A DNA stretch of 56,358 nucleotides. Source: Asticcacaulis biprosthecium C19. Lineage in GTDB: Bacteria; Pseudomonadota; Alphaproteobacteria; Caulobacterales; Caulobacteraceae. The notes beneath the pieces were generated by a model. That model saw only the letters and a list, made by a program, of their open reading frames with translations. It was not told the DNA's origin and ran no database searches. Each line of letters starts with the position of its first letter. Position 1 is the stretch's first letter. Below, in pieces: positions 26,623 to 36,700 of this stretch. The stretch is taken from NCBI RefSeq assembly GCF_000204015.1, contig NZ_GL883077.1:2067954-2124311 (forward strand), written 5' to 3'. The translations under genes and the position numbers were made by a program.

Positions 26623-28224
26623 TCAGTGGAACCAGATGACGATCGCCGCCGTCACACTGAGCAGGGCGATCGAGAGATAGCGGTAGTTCTTGTACCAGAC
26701 GACCGTCTTGAGGTGCTCGGTTTCGGCCTGCCAGACAGCTTTGGAGAACATCAGCGGACCGACCTTTACAGGGTCGGGCGCCGGCGCAAGCCGGCTGCCA
26801 ATCAGTATCGCGGCAAAGGCTACCAGGAAAATGACCATGGCGGCGTCGAGATAGTGGATCGGGATCAGGTGGAAGGCCACGGAGTCGATGAACATCACCA
26901 GACTGGCCGTGGTACCTGCAATCAGGCCGGCGCCGGCGCCGCGATTGTTGACGCGCTTCAGGAACAGACCGGCGATGAAGACGGCCGCGATCGGCGGCAC
27001 GAAATAGCACAGCAGGGACTGCAGGTACTGCCATAGGGTGTCCTTGAACAATACGATCTGCGGCGCCCAGGCGATGGACAGCGCCATGATCACGGCCGTG
27101 ACGATCTGGCCGGTACGGACCAGGTCCTGTTCGGTCAGGCTCGGCTTGAAGCGGCGCACGAAGTCCATGGTGATCAGGGTTGAGGTCGAGTTGTAGATGC
27201 CGGCCAGGCCCGAGACGATCGAGATCAGGCAGGCCGCAATAATCAAACCGCGCAGGCCTTCGGGCAGGACGTCGAAAACGATGTGTGAGAAAACCTGGTC
27301 CGATTGCGGCAGGCCTGGCGCCAGAAGCAGCATGGCGGCGCCCGGCAGACAGACCAGAAACAGGCTGGTCAGCTTCAGCGCTGCCCCCAGCAGCGAGCCC
27401 AGCCGGCCGTCGTCCAGCGACCGGGCCGCCAGGACGCGCTGGACCATCATCTGTGAGGTGCACCAGAAGTAGAAACCGATCAGCGGGATGCCAGTGAGAA
27501 GACCGGACCAGGGCACGGTTGGATCATCTAGCGGCCGGACCAGTGAGAGTTTTTCAGGCGGCACCTGCGTCATCATGGCGTTCCAGCCGGCGAGCGGCGA
27601 GCCGCCGACCGCCGAGAAGGTGAACCAGGCGAGCGCCGCCACCGTGAACACCATGACCAAGCCCTGCACCGACTCGAAACTCATGACCGTGCGCAGCCCG
27701 CCGGCGATCAGGAAGCCGCCGGCCAGGAGGGCCAGCAGTCCGCACACCTGCCACAGGGGCCAGTCGGGCACCATGATCTGGAACAGGATGGCGCCGGCGA
27801 ACAACCCTCCAGCAGCGTCGAGGAAAATACCCAGCAGACAGGCCAGCGCCGAGACATAGGTGCGCACGAACTTGCCGTAGCGCATCTCGAGGAATTCGGG
27901 GACGGTGAAGACCTGCGACTTGATGTAGGTCGGCAGAACGAAGGCGCAAAAGATGGTCAGGACCACTGCCGCCATCCATTCGTAGTTGAAGACGCTGATG
28001 CCATGGGCATAGGCCGTGCCGGTCAGGCCGACCAGGGTGGTGGCCGAGATGGTCGAGGCGTAGAGGGACAGGCCGACCTTGGGCCAGGTGGCGGACTGGC
28101 CGCCCAGAAAATGGTCGCGGGCCTTCAGCGAACGGTGGCGATCGATCACGCCGTAGATGATCAGGCCGCCAATATAGAGGCCGAAGATGGCGAGGTCGAG
28201 CAGGCTCAAGGTCCGCGCCGGCAT
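26623..28224 (-). CDS. Sodium:solute symporter (SSS/SGLT family)
   Basis: 533 residues from the ATG at 28,224, chosen because AGGG lies eight bases upstream and the first helix (LSLLDLAIFGLYIGGLIIYGV) then starts at residue 5. About 13-14 membrane helices follow, with SSS features such as GLTGTAYAHGISVFNYEW, a sodium-site helix region SGLAGIYNSTSTLITMDFVRRF and LVGLTG near TM2. It resembles the sugar-transporting SGLT branch. It would import the mono- or disaccharides released by the GH16 enzyme across the inner membrane. Divergent from the DUF885 gene across 253 bp that contains a perfect LacI-type palindrome. Confidence 0.92.
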   Translation of the reverse strand: MPARTLSLLDLAIFGLYIGGLIIYGVIDRHRSLKARDHFLGGQSATWPKVGLSLYASTISATTLVGLTGTAYAHGISVFNYEWMAAVVLTIFCAFVLPTYIKSQVFTVPEFLEMRYGKFVRTYVSALACLLGIFLDAAGGLFAGAILFQIMVPDWPLWQVCGLLALLAGGFLIAGGLRTVMSFESVQGLVMVFTVAALAWFTFSAVGGSPLAGWNAMMTQVPPEKLSLVRPLDDPTVPWSGLLTGIPLIGFYFWCTSQMMVQRVLAARSLDDGRLGSLLGAALKLTSLFLVCLPGAAMLLLAPGLPQSDQVFSHIVFDVLPEGLRGLIIAACLISIVSGLAGIYNSTSTLITMDFVRRFKPSLTEQDLVRTGQIVTAVIMALSIAWAPQIVLFKDTLWQYLQSLLCYFVPPIAAVFIAGLFLKRVNNRGAGAGLIAGTTASLVMFIDSVAFHLIPIHYLDAAMVIFLVAFAAILIGSRLAPAPDPVKVGPLMFSKAVWQAETEHLKTVVWYKNYRYLSIALLSVTAAIVIWFH

Positions 28225-28426
28225 ATGGTCATCCCTGGTCGTGTTAAGACCGTTTGGAAACTCCGTCGGGCTGGCCTGCAAAGTGCCGTTTTCTGTGCTT
28301 CCGGTGCTCACATACTTAAGTACGCTCCGCTCCGGTTCTCGAAACCAGCCCTTTTCGGCTCAGCCGGACGGCTTTCCGAACAGTCTTTTATGATTTTGGC
28401 GAACTACAGCATAGATTCGGAAATTT

Positions 28427-28438
28427 GAAAGCGCTTTC
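28427..28438. promoter_or_regulatory. LacI/CcpA-type operator palindrome
   Basis: GAAAGCGCTTTC is a perfect 12-bp palindrome with the central GC step seen in LacI-family operators. It lies in the divergent interval, 39 bp before the DUF885 start and about 200 bp before the symporter start. Control by the LacI regulator at 22,748-23,815 is a reasonable inference. Confidence 0.55.
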
Positions 28439-28477
28439 CGCACCTGCTAGTCTCAGGTGAAGCTGTGGAGATGGGCA

Positions 28478-30220
28478 ATGAAACCGATTCTGTGCGCCAC
28501 GGCGATGTGGCTGGTTCTGGCGGTACCGGTGTGGGCCGCCGAGGCCGATGATCGCTTTACCAAACTGTTCAGCGAGGAGTGGTCGTGGCGCCAGAGCCTG
28601 CTGGCCAGCAGCGAAGATTCCGTCACCACTGAGGTGCCGGCGCACCTGCCCGATATCAGCGCCAGGGCGCAAAACGAGCGGTTGATCTACTGGCAGGCCA
28701 TTCAGGCTCAGGTCGCGGCGATCGCCCCGGCGACGCTGACGGCGGAAAACCAAGTCAACTATGCCGTCTACAAGGCTCAGATAGATGCTCTGGTCGACGG
28801 TCAGGCCTTCCGCGACTACGAGATGCCGGTCAATTCCGACAGCGCCTTCTGGAGCGATCTGGTCTATTCGGCCGATCTGGATTTCCGAACCGAGCAGGAT
28901 TACCGAAATTATATCAGCCTGTTGTCGGAGGTGCCGCGCTATTTCGACCAGGCGACCGCCAATATGAAGGCGGGGTTGAGGCGCGGGTTTACGCCGCCGA
29001 AGGTGACCTTGACCGGCCGTGATCAGTCCGTCGCGTCGGTGATCGATGCGCGGCCGGAGGACAGCGCCTTCTACAAGCCGTTCGTCACCATGCCGGCTCA
29101 TATGGCGCCGGCCTTGCAGGCACACTTGCGGGCGGAGGGGGTAAAGGTCATCAACGACGCGGTTATCCCCGCCCACCGCAAGTTGCTGGCCTTTCTGCAG
29201 AACGACTATGTCCCCAAGGCGCGGACCAGTCTGGGCGCCAGCGAACTGCCAGACGGCAAGGCCTATTATCAGGCGAAGATCCGCGAATACACGACCCTGA
29301 ACCTGACGCCGGACCAGATCCATGAGACGGGTTTGCAAGAGGTCGCGAAGATACGCGCCGAAATGCTGGACATTATGAAAGAGGTCGGTTTTCAGGGCGA
29401 TTTGCCGGCCTTTCTGACCTGGCTGCGCACCGATCTGAAATTCTATGCCCAGACGCCGCAGGCCTTGCTGGATCGGGCAGCGTGGATTTCCAAGACGGTC
29501 GACGGCAAGATCGGCGACTGGATCGGCCGTTTGCCGCGTCAGAGGTTTGGGATCATCCCGGTGCCGCCGGATATCGCGCCGTATTATACGACCGGTCGGG
29601 GCGGGCCGGGCGTGTATCTCGTCAATACCTATGATCTCAAATCACGACCGCTGTTTCAACTGACCGCCCTGACCCTGCACGAAAGCGCGCCCGGTCATGC
29701 CTTCCAGATGCCGCTCGCGCTGGAGAACAAGGCGCTGCCCGCGTTTCGCCAGAAGACCTATATCTCGGCCTACGGCGAGGGTTGGGCGCTGTACACCGAG
29801 CGCTTGGGCGTCGAAATGGGGGTGTATGAGACGCCCTATGACCGTTTCGGCATGCTGAGCTACCAGATGTGGCGGGCGTCACGGTTGGTGGTTGACACGG
29901 GCATTCACGCCAAGGGTTGGACGCGGGAACAGGCCCAGGCCTTCCTGCGCGACAATACGGCGTTATCGGAACATGAGGTGACAACCGAGATTGACCGCTA
30001 CATTTCCTGGCCCGGCCAGGCTCTGAGCTACTATCTGGGGCAGATGGCAATCTGGGAGGCGCGGCATAAGGCGGAGGCCGCTCTGGGCGACCGGTTCAAT
30101 ATCCGCGCCTTTCACGACTCGGTGCTGGAACTGGGTAGTGTGCCCCTGCCAGTGATGAGCGCCCATATCGACCGGTTTATCGCCAACGGTGGTGTCGGGC
30201 CTTATCCGGATGAGGAATAG
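28478..30220 (+). CDS. DUF885 family secreted hydrolase-like protein
   Basis: 580 residues. The ATG at 28,478 has GGAG seven bases upstream and starts a signal peptide (PILCATAMWLVLAVPVWA, cleavage after about residue 20). The DUF885 domain is recognised by LTLHESAPGHAFQMP, an HExxxGH metal-site-like motif, and by YGEGWALYTERLG with a downstream glutamate that could be the third ligand. The family is thought to be metallopeptidase-like and many members are periplasmic, but few have been tested. Its position beside the symporter operator suggests joint regulation with the glycan locus. Confidence 0.9.
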   Translation: MKPILCATAMWLVLAVPVWAAEADDRFTKLFSEEWSWRQSLLASSEDSVTTEVPAHLPDISARAQNERLIYWQAIQAQVAAIAPATLTAENQVNYAVYKAQIDALVDGQAFRDYEMPVNSDSAFWSDLVYSADLDFRTEQDYRNYISLLSEVPRYFDQATANMKAGLRRGFTPPKVTLTGRDQSVASVIDARPEDSAFYKPFVTMPAHMAPALQAHLRAEGVKVINDAVIPAHRKLLAFLQNDYVPKARTSLGASELPDGKAYYQAKIREYTTLNLTPDQIHETGLQEVAKIRAEMLDIMKEVGFQGDLPAFLTWLRTDLKFYAQTPQALLDRAAWISKTVDGKIGDWIGRLPRQRFGIIPVPPDIAPYYTTGRGGPGVYLVNTYDLKSRPLFQLTALTLHESAPGHAFQMPLALENKALPAFRQKTYISAYGEGWALYTERLGVEMGVYETPYDRFGMLSYQMWRASRLVVDTGIHAKGWTREQAQAFLRDNTALSEHEVTTEIDRYISWPGQALSYYLGQMAIWEARHKAEAALGDRFNIRAFHDSVLELGSVPLPVMSAHIDRFIANGGVGPYPDEE

Positions 30221-30405
30221 CTGAGTCAAACCGAGCGCTTGGCCGGATGTGTTGCGGTTGACCGACAAGTAAATTTTATGATGGTGTTCCGCAATCGATC
30301 GGGAATGTATTGTGCTGTTAATTCAAACTGTTGTCACGATCGATTCATAAGTTGATTCGGGTGGGCCGCGGCGCGCAACCTCATCCTTCGCCTCAGCTTT
30401 GATTG

Positions 30406-31140
30406 TCAGTCTATTGGGTCATGGCAAAAGACGATCTCGTGGTCGCCCAATTCGCGCAGCTTGACCATGGATTCCCGCATGGCCGCCTCGTTATGGTAGA
30501 TCAGTCGGGCGGGGCCGGAGGGGGCACGGTCCTCCGTAACTGCCTTTGTCAACCATTGAGCGTCAGCTGCATAGACCAGTTTGTGCTCGGGCCAGATCAG
30601 GCCGGTATGGCCAATGGCGTGACCCGGCAGGTCAAGCGCAATAAGGGATCCGTCACCAAAAATGTCTTTGTCCATGACTTCCAGAGGCGTCAGCCGCTGG
30701 GTGAAGTCGGCCGGCAGCAGTTCGGTAAAGATGCCGTGGCGGACCTGCTGCCAGGTCGATTGCGCCTTTAGTTCCGGCCAACCGGCGGCCAGGAACCGCG
30801 CTTTCGGGAATCGCTTCAGGCCGCCGATATGGTCGGCATGGAAGTGGGTGATAAAGATGGCGTAGACATCGTCGGGGCCGTAACCCATCCGCGCCAGGAT
30901 GGTTTCCGGCAGGTCGGTCAGTTTCGGCCGTATGGCGGCAGCATAGAGGGTGAGGGGAAGGCTGCGGCGACCGGAGATAACTTCCGGGCCATATCCGGTA
31001 TCGATCAACACGGGGCCATGTTTCGGGTGAACCCAGACGCCGAAGCGGACGCCAAGGGTGACCTTGTCGCGGCGGCCGTCTTTCAGGACCAGCCATTCCG
31101 GAACCGTGACCGTGGCGCTGTTGGCAAAGACAGGCCTCAT
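30406..31140 (-). CDS. MBL-fold metallo-hydrolase (lactonase-like)
   Basis: 244 residues with no signal peptide. The metal motif HFHADH is at H99-x-H101-x-D103-H104, followed by GHAIGHTGLIW with the next histidine ligand; the layout fits N-acyl homoserine lactonase-like MBL proteins. Substrate class (lactone, ester) cannot be fixed from sequence. Its ATG overlaps the epimerase stop (ATGA), so the two are co-translated. The stretch 30,221-30,405 beyond its stop, shared with the convergent DUF885 gene, has no recognisable feature. Confidence 0.9.
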   Translation of the reverse strand: MRPVFANSATVTVPEWLVLKDGRRDKVTLGVRFGVWVHPKHGPVLIDTGYGPEVISGRRSLPLTLYAAAIRPKLTDLPETILARMGYGPDDVYAIFITHFHADHIGGLKRFPKARFLAAGWPELKAQSTWQQVRHGIFTELLPADFTQRLTPLEVMDKDIFGDGSLIALDLPGHAIGHTGLIWPEHKLVYAADAQWLTKAVTEDRAPSGPARLIYHNEAAMRESMVKLRELGDHEIVFCHDPID

Positions 31141-32081
31141 GCAAAGGTCCTCCGCAGGCCATCGGCGAACGTAATCTGTGGCACGTAGCCCAGGTCACGC
31201 CAGGCGGCCGTCAGGTCCAGGGTCTGGCTGTAGGCCATGACTCCGACGCTGTAAGCCGTGAAAATGGGCTCCGGCTGGCCGGGGGTCAATCGCGCCAGCA
31301 GTTCCGCCGTGCGGGCGGCGAACAGGGCCAGACCGACCGGAATATCGGTAAAGCGCGGCGCAATTCCGGCATGAGCACATGCCTGTTCAATGATGGATTT
31401 TATGGTCTGGGGCGCGCCGCCCGAGATGTTGTAGGTGCCTGTGGCGCGGCTTATCAGGGCGCAGGTAACACCGCCGACGACATCGTCGACATGGGTCAGG
31501 TCGGTGACGGCATCGCCATGGCGCAGCAGGGGCAGGGCTCCCTCCTTCGCCGCGCGTATCAGGCGTGGCAGCAGGGTGGTGTCGCCCGGACCATACAGGC
31601 CACGCGGTCGAACGATGATGGCATTGGTGTGGGCCCGAACCAGCGCCTCTGCCTGTTGTTTGGACTCGGCATAGGCATTGACCGGCGGGGGCAGGGTATC
31701 GCTTTCCGCCTGGTCCAACTGGTCCCGGAAGCGGAAATAAACTGATGGCGAACTGATAAAGACGAACCTGCCAGCGCTCAGCCGGTCAGACAGGGACAGG
31801 GCGTTCCGAGTGCCGACGACATTGGCGGCGTGAAACGCTTTGCGCGGTCCCCAGTTGGACGACAGGGCGGCGGCATGGATAAAGGCATCCACCGGTGGCA
31901 AGGCCAGGTCGGCATCGGGCAGTGCCAGATCCAGCGCGTGAAAGCCGATACCGTCAATCTTGAGCGCGGCACCCTTGGTGGCGTCGCGGCCGAGCCCGAT
32001 GACCTCGTGACCCAGGCGATGGAGATGGCGACAGAGATGCCCGCCCAGGAAACCGGTTGCGCCGGTGACGACGATTCTCAC
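31137..32081 (-). CDS. NAD-dependent epimerase/dehydratase (extended SDR)
   Basis: About 314 residues from a GTG at 32,081, which starts the protein at VRIVVTGATGFLGGHL, the TGxxGxxG NAD loop. The open frame extends to 32,168 without homology. The catalytic YxxxK is YAESK and the preceding serine lies in FISSPSVYF. Extended SDRs act on nucleotide sugars or on hydroxysteroid/acyl substrates; this one resembles 3-beta-HSD/epimerase-like members and its substrate is not clear. The MBL gene downstream suggests a two-step pathway. Confidence 0.88.
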   Translation of the reverse strand: MRIVVTGATGFLGGHLCRHLHRLGHEVIGLGRDATKGAALKIDGIGFHALDLALPDADLALPPVDAFIHAAALSSNWGPRKAFHAANVVGTRNALSLSDRLSAGRFVFISSPSVYFRFRDQLDQAESDTLPPPVNAYAESKQQAEALVRAHTNAIIVRPRGLYGPGDTTLLPRLIRAAKEGALPLLRHGDAVTDLTHVDDVVGGVTCALISRATGTYNISGGAPQTIKSIIEQACAHAGIAPRFTDIPVGLALFAARTAELLARLTPGQPEPIFTAYSVGVMAYSQTLDLTAAWRDLGYVPQITFADGLRRTFA

Positions 32082-32273
32082 GACAGCACGGACATATGCG
32101 TGACGAGGACAGGTGCGGCAGGCATGGTCCAACCCTTGAAAGCGGCGCAAGGCCGGCACGCTCACCACGCGCGCCGGCAGATATCTGCGCGGCGAAAGTC
32201 CTGACCAGCCCCGGTTGGACTCTGCATACCACAGCCGATCAGACTTTTTGAAGGCAGATAACGGGAACCAGGG

Positions 32274-33635
32274 TTATTTCAGCGACGCGTCATTACCGAT
32301 GGCGCGATAGAGCGCCACCAGGTTGGCAGCGCGCAGATAGCGCAGGTTGATCAGGCTCTGCTGCGAGCCATAAAGGGTGCGTTGGGCGTCGAGCAGGGTC
32401 AGATAGCCGTCGCTGCCGGCCGTATAGCGGGCTTGCGACAGGTCGAAGCTGCGCTGAGCTGCGCTTGTCGCCGCCCCTTGCGCGTCCAGACGTTCGTCGA
32501 TGCGCGCGCGTACCGCCAGAGCCTGATTGACGTCGTTGAAGGCTGATTGGATGGCGCGTTCGTACTGTGCGACGGCGATCTCCTGCCGTGCCTTGGCGCC
32601 GCGCAGGGCATTGATCGGACCACCACCGGCGAAGATCGGCAGGTTGACACCGGCGCCATAGGACCATTTGCCGTTGCCGGAGTCGAAAAGCGATCCCAGT
32701 GCGTTGCTGGCGAAACCGGTTGAACCGGTCAGGGAGATGGACGGGAACATGGCGGCGCGGGCGGCGCCGATGTCGGCATTGGCGGCTTTCAGGTTGTGTT
32801 CGGCCACGAGGACATCGGGCCGTATCAGCAGGACCTCGGACGGCAGGCCGACCGGGATATCGGCCACGGCCTTGTCGGGCATGCCCTGGGGCACCAGGTT
32901 TTTGGGAAGCGTTGTCCCCACCAGCAGGGTCAGCGCCGACCTGTCCTGGTCGACGGCGGTTTCCAGCGCAGCGACGTCAGCGCGGGACTGTTCCAGCAGG
33001 GTTGTCTGCTGACTGAGTTCCAGATCGCCAATGACCCCGATGCGGGCGCGGCCCTCGGCAATCCGGTAGGCTTCCTGGCGCGAGGCAAAGGTTTCCCTGG
33101 ACAGGCGCAGGGCATCCTGATCGGCCGCCAGGTTCAGCCAGGCCTCCGCCACCGAGGCGATCAAGCTGATCTCGACGCCGTCGCGGTTGGCTTCGCTGGC
33201 GAAGAAGTCTTCAAGCGCGGCATTTTTCAGGCTGCGGATGCGGCCGAACAGGTCAAGTTCCCACGACAGACCCAGGTTGGCGCTGTAGGATTCGCTGTCG
33301 CCATCGGCATCGGTGTGAGATTTCGAGCCGGACCCGGAAGCGTCGATGCCCGGCAGCAGGGTGGCGCGCTGGATACCGTAAGCGGCGCGGGCTTGCTGGA
33401 CGTTTAGTGCCGCAATGCGCAGGTCGCGATTGTTGCTGAGCGCCAGGTCGATGGTCTGTTGCAGTTGCGGGTCGAGGAAGAGCTGGCGCCAGGTGATTTG
33501 GGTATTTGATGCTTGCGGCGCCGGGGCGGACCATTGCGTGGCCACGGGAAGGGCTGGCTGTTCGTACTTGGGCGCTAGGGTGCAGGCGGACAGCAAAATC
33601 GGCGCTAATAGCGCAAGCGGAACCAGACCCCTCAT
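32274..33635 (-). CDS. Outer-membrane efflux channel lipoprotein (NodT/OprM type)
   Basis: 453 residues from the ATG at 33,635. Signal peptide and lipobox LLSAC (residues 14-18), then the paired alpha-hairpin/beta-barrel OEP repeats (NNRDLRIAALNVQQARAAYG and later AAFNDVNQALAVRAR-like helices). It forms the trimeric TolC-like exit duct of an RND pump. A longer frame extends upstream to 34,334, but this overlaps the pump gene and is a shadow. No Shine-Dalgarno is visible, and the start codon lies on the edge of a mosaic repeat, so translation may be weak. Confidence 0.92.
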   Translation of the reverse strand: MRGLVPLALLAPILLSACTLAPKYEQPALPVATQWSAPAPQASNTQITWRQLFLDPQLQQTIDLALSNNRDLRIAALNVQQARAAYGIQRATLLPGIDASGSGSKSHTDADGDSESYSANLGLSWELDLFGRIRSLKNAALEDFFASEANRDGVEISLIASVAEAWLNLAADQDALRLSRETFASRQEAYRIAEGRARIGVIGDLELSQQTTLLEQSRADVAALETAVDQDRSALTLLVGTTLPKNLVPQGMPDKAVADIPVGLPSEVLLIRPDVLVAEHNLKAANADIGAARAAMFPSISLTGSTGFASNALGSLFDSGNGKWSYGAGVNLPIFAGGGPINALRGAKARQEIAVAQYERAIQSAFNDVNQALAVRARIDERLDAQGAATSAAQRSFDLSQARYTAGSDGYLTLLDAQRTLYGSQQSLINLRYLRAANLVALYRAIGNDASLK

Positions 33636-33735
33636 CTGGCTTCGCTGCGCTACGCCACCTTCTCCCCTCAGGTGGGGAGAAGGAAAGTTGTTAACTCCCT
33701 CTGCCCTTTGAAGGGGAGAGGGTTGGGGTGAGGGG
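33627..33735. repeat. Mosaic GC-rich palindromic intergenic repeat
   Basis: Bounded by ACCCCTCAT at one end and GGTGAGGGG at the other. Two hairpins: CCTTCTCCCC (33,658-33,667) with GGGGAGAAGG (33,674-33,683), a perfect 10-bp stem, and CCCTCT-G-CCC with GGG-G-AGAGGG (33,697-33,722) with one mismatch. The composition matches dispersed repeats in alphaproteobacterial genomes. It separates the pump gene from the channel gene and may act as a partial terminator or mRNA-stability element. Confidence 0.7.
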
Positions 33736-33757
33736 TATATCGACGAACGTATATTGC

Positions 33758-36700
33758 TCACGCTTGGCCCCCCTTGGCGGCGACATCCTGCGGCAGGTTG
33801 TCGTGCTTGAACAGCTTTTGCACCAGCATGAAGAACAACGGCACGAAGAAGATGGCCAGGAAGGTCGCTGTCAGGACGCCGCCGATCAGACCCGTGCCGA
33901 TGGCGCGTTGGGCGCCCGAGCCCGCCCCCGTCGCCAGGGCGAGGGGCAGTACGCCGAAAGTAAAAGCAAACGAGGTCATCAGTATGGGTCTCAAACGGAT
34001 ACGGGCGGCTTCCAATGTGGCGTCCAGCAGGGGCATGCCGCGTTCCTGGTGCAGCAGCCGGGCATACTCGACGATCAGGATGGCGTTTTTGGACGACAGA
34101 CCGATCGTGGTCAGCAAGCCGACCTGGAAGAAGATGTCGTTGTCCAGTCCGCGCAGCCAGGTGGCCAGCAAGGCACCCAGAATACTCAAAGGAATGACCA
34201 GGACGACGGCGAACGGAATGGTCCAGCTTTCGTACAGCGCCGCCAGCAGCAGAAACACCACCAGGATCGACAAGGCGTAGAGCGCGGGCGCCTGGGCGCC
34301 CGATTCGCGTTCCTGCAGAGACAGGCCGGTCCATTCGATGGCCGTGCCCTGCGGCAGGTCGCGCGCCAGTTCCTCAACCGCCTGCATGGCGGCGCCGGAG
34401 GATTCGCCTTCGGCCGGCATGCCCTGGACGCCGGTCGAGGGCGCCCCCTGATAGCGTTCCAGTTGCGGCGTGCCGGTGGTCCAGCGCGACGATCCGAAGG
34501 CGGAGAAGGCTACCATGGCGCCGTCGCGGTTGCGGACATACCAGCGATTGAGGTCGTCTGGACGCATTCGGAAGGGACTGTCAGCCTGGACATAGACGCG
34601 TTTAACCCGGCCGCGATCGATGAAGTCATTGACATAGGAACCGCCCCAGGCTGAGCTCAGCATGGCATTGATGTCGGAAACATTGACCCCCATCGCGCCG
34701 GCGGACGTCTTGTCGATGTCGATCTTGAGCTGGGGGGTAAAGTCCTGGCCGCCCGATCGCACCGAGCCGAAGCGCGGGTCCTCGCCGGCGCGGCGGATGA
34801 AGTCGTTGCGCGCCTCCAGCAAGGCCTGAGGGCCGACGCCACCGACATCCTTGATCACGAAGGAGAAGCCGGATGCATCGCCTAAACTGCGCACAACGGG
34901 TGGCTGGGTCGGAATGATGCGCGCGCTGCGGTATTCCGGTTTGGAAAATTCCTTGCGGGCGCGCTCGATAACCGCAGGCACGCGCATGTCTTCGTCATGC
35001 CGTTCTTCGAACGACTTCATGCGGATATTGACCTGGCCCTGGTTCTGACCATTGGTGCGGGCGAAGACGTAACGCGCCGTCGGATCCTTGATCAGATAGG
35101 CAGCCACCTTGTCGACCACACCCTGGGTCACCTTGGTGGTGGTCCCGGGCGGCATCTGGACGATGGTCTGCATGAAGCCCTGATCCTCTTCCGGCAGGAA
35201 GGAGGTCGGCAGAATTTTGAACATCACCCCGCAAGCGACGATCACGGCGCCATAGACCAGCAGATAGCGGATCGGTTTGTGGATCATGGCGCCGACGCCT
35301 GCGCGATAGCCGCGGCTGGCGCGGTCGAAATTGCGATTGAAGCCATTGAAGAAGCGGTCGAACAGGTTCAGCCGCTTATGCCGCTTTTCATGATTGACCG
35401 GCCGCAGCAGCGTGGCACACAAGGGTGGCGTCAACACCAGTGCCACCACGACCGACAGCGTCATGGCCGACACGATGGTGATCGAGAACTGCCGGTAGAT
35501 GATGCCCTGCGTGCCGCCGAAAAAGGCCATGGGCACAAACATGGCGGCCAGAACCAGGCCAATGCCGACCAAGGCGCCGGTGATTTCGTCCATGGACTTG
35601 CGCGTCGCCTCTTTGGGCGACAGCCCTTCCTCGTGCATGACCCGTTCAACGTTTTCCACCACGACGATGGCATCGTCGACCAGAAGGCCGATGGCCAGAA
35701 CCAGGCCGAACATGGTCAGCAGGTTGACGGAAAATCCGAAGGCCGCCAGAATCCCCATAGTGCCCAGCAGGACGATTGGCACGGCGATGGTAGGGATCAG
35801 GGTGGCGCGCCAGCTTTGCAGGAACAGGTACATTACGACGAAGACCAGGACGATGGCCTCGATCAGGGTCTTGATGACCTCCTTGATCGATAGCTTGATG
35901 AAGTCGGTCGAGTCGTTGGGGATGGCGTATTCGATATTGGACGGGAAGCTTTCGGACAACTCCTCCATCTTGGCCTTGACCAGTTCCGCGGTCTTTAGCG
36001 CGTTGGCGCCGGTGGCCAGGCTGATGGCGATGCCGGTGGCCGGCTTACCGTTGAGGCTGCTGAAGGATTCGTAATTCTGCTGGCCCAGTTCGACGCGGGC
36101 GACATCGCGCAGATAGACGGTGGCGCCGGTGGTGTCGCTCTTGACGATGATGCTGGCGAACTCGCCGGCCGTGGTCAGGCGCGACTGCGAGGTGATGGTA
36201 GCATTGAGCGCGACGTCGTCGGTGGCGGGTTGGGCTGCCAACTGGCCGGCCGAAACCTGGGCGTTCTGGGCGCGAATGGCTGTGATAACATCGGCCGGGG
36301 TCAGGTTGAAACTCGCCAGTTTGTCGGGGTCGAGCCAGATGCGCATGGCGTAGCCTGAGCCGAAGACATTGGTTTCGCCGACGCCATCGACGCGGGCCAG
36401 GGTGTCCTGGACGTTCGACACCAGGTAATCGCCGAGGTCGGCATTGGTCAGGGAGCCGTCGGACGAATAAAGCGAAAACACCATCAACATGTTGTTCGAC
36501 GCCTTGTTCACCCTAACGCCCTGGGCCTGGACATCCTGGGGGAGGCGGTTGATCACCGACTGGATCTGGTTTTGCACCTGGACCTGGGCGACGTCGATAT
36601 CGGTGCCGGCTTCGAAGACCAGAGTGACATTGGCGCCGCCGTTGTCTGACGACTGGGCTGTCATGTATTTCAGCCGGTCGAGACCGGTCATGCCCTGTTC

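Noticed and set aside
33636-34334. Upstream extension of the efflux channel gene by 233 codons
   Set aside because: It overlaps the conserved 3' part of the pump gene and crosses the mosaic repeat; the lipoprotein signal starts at 33,635.
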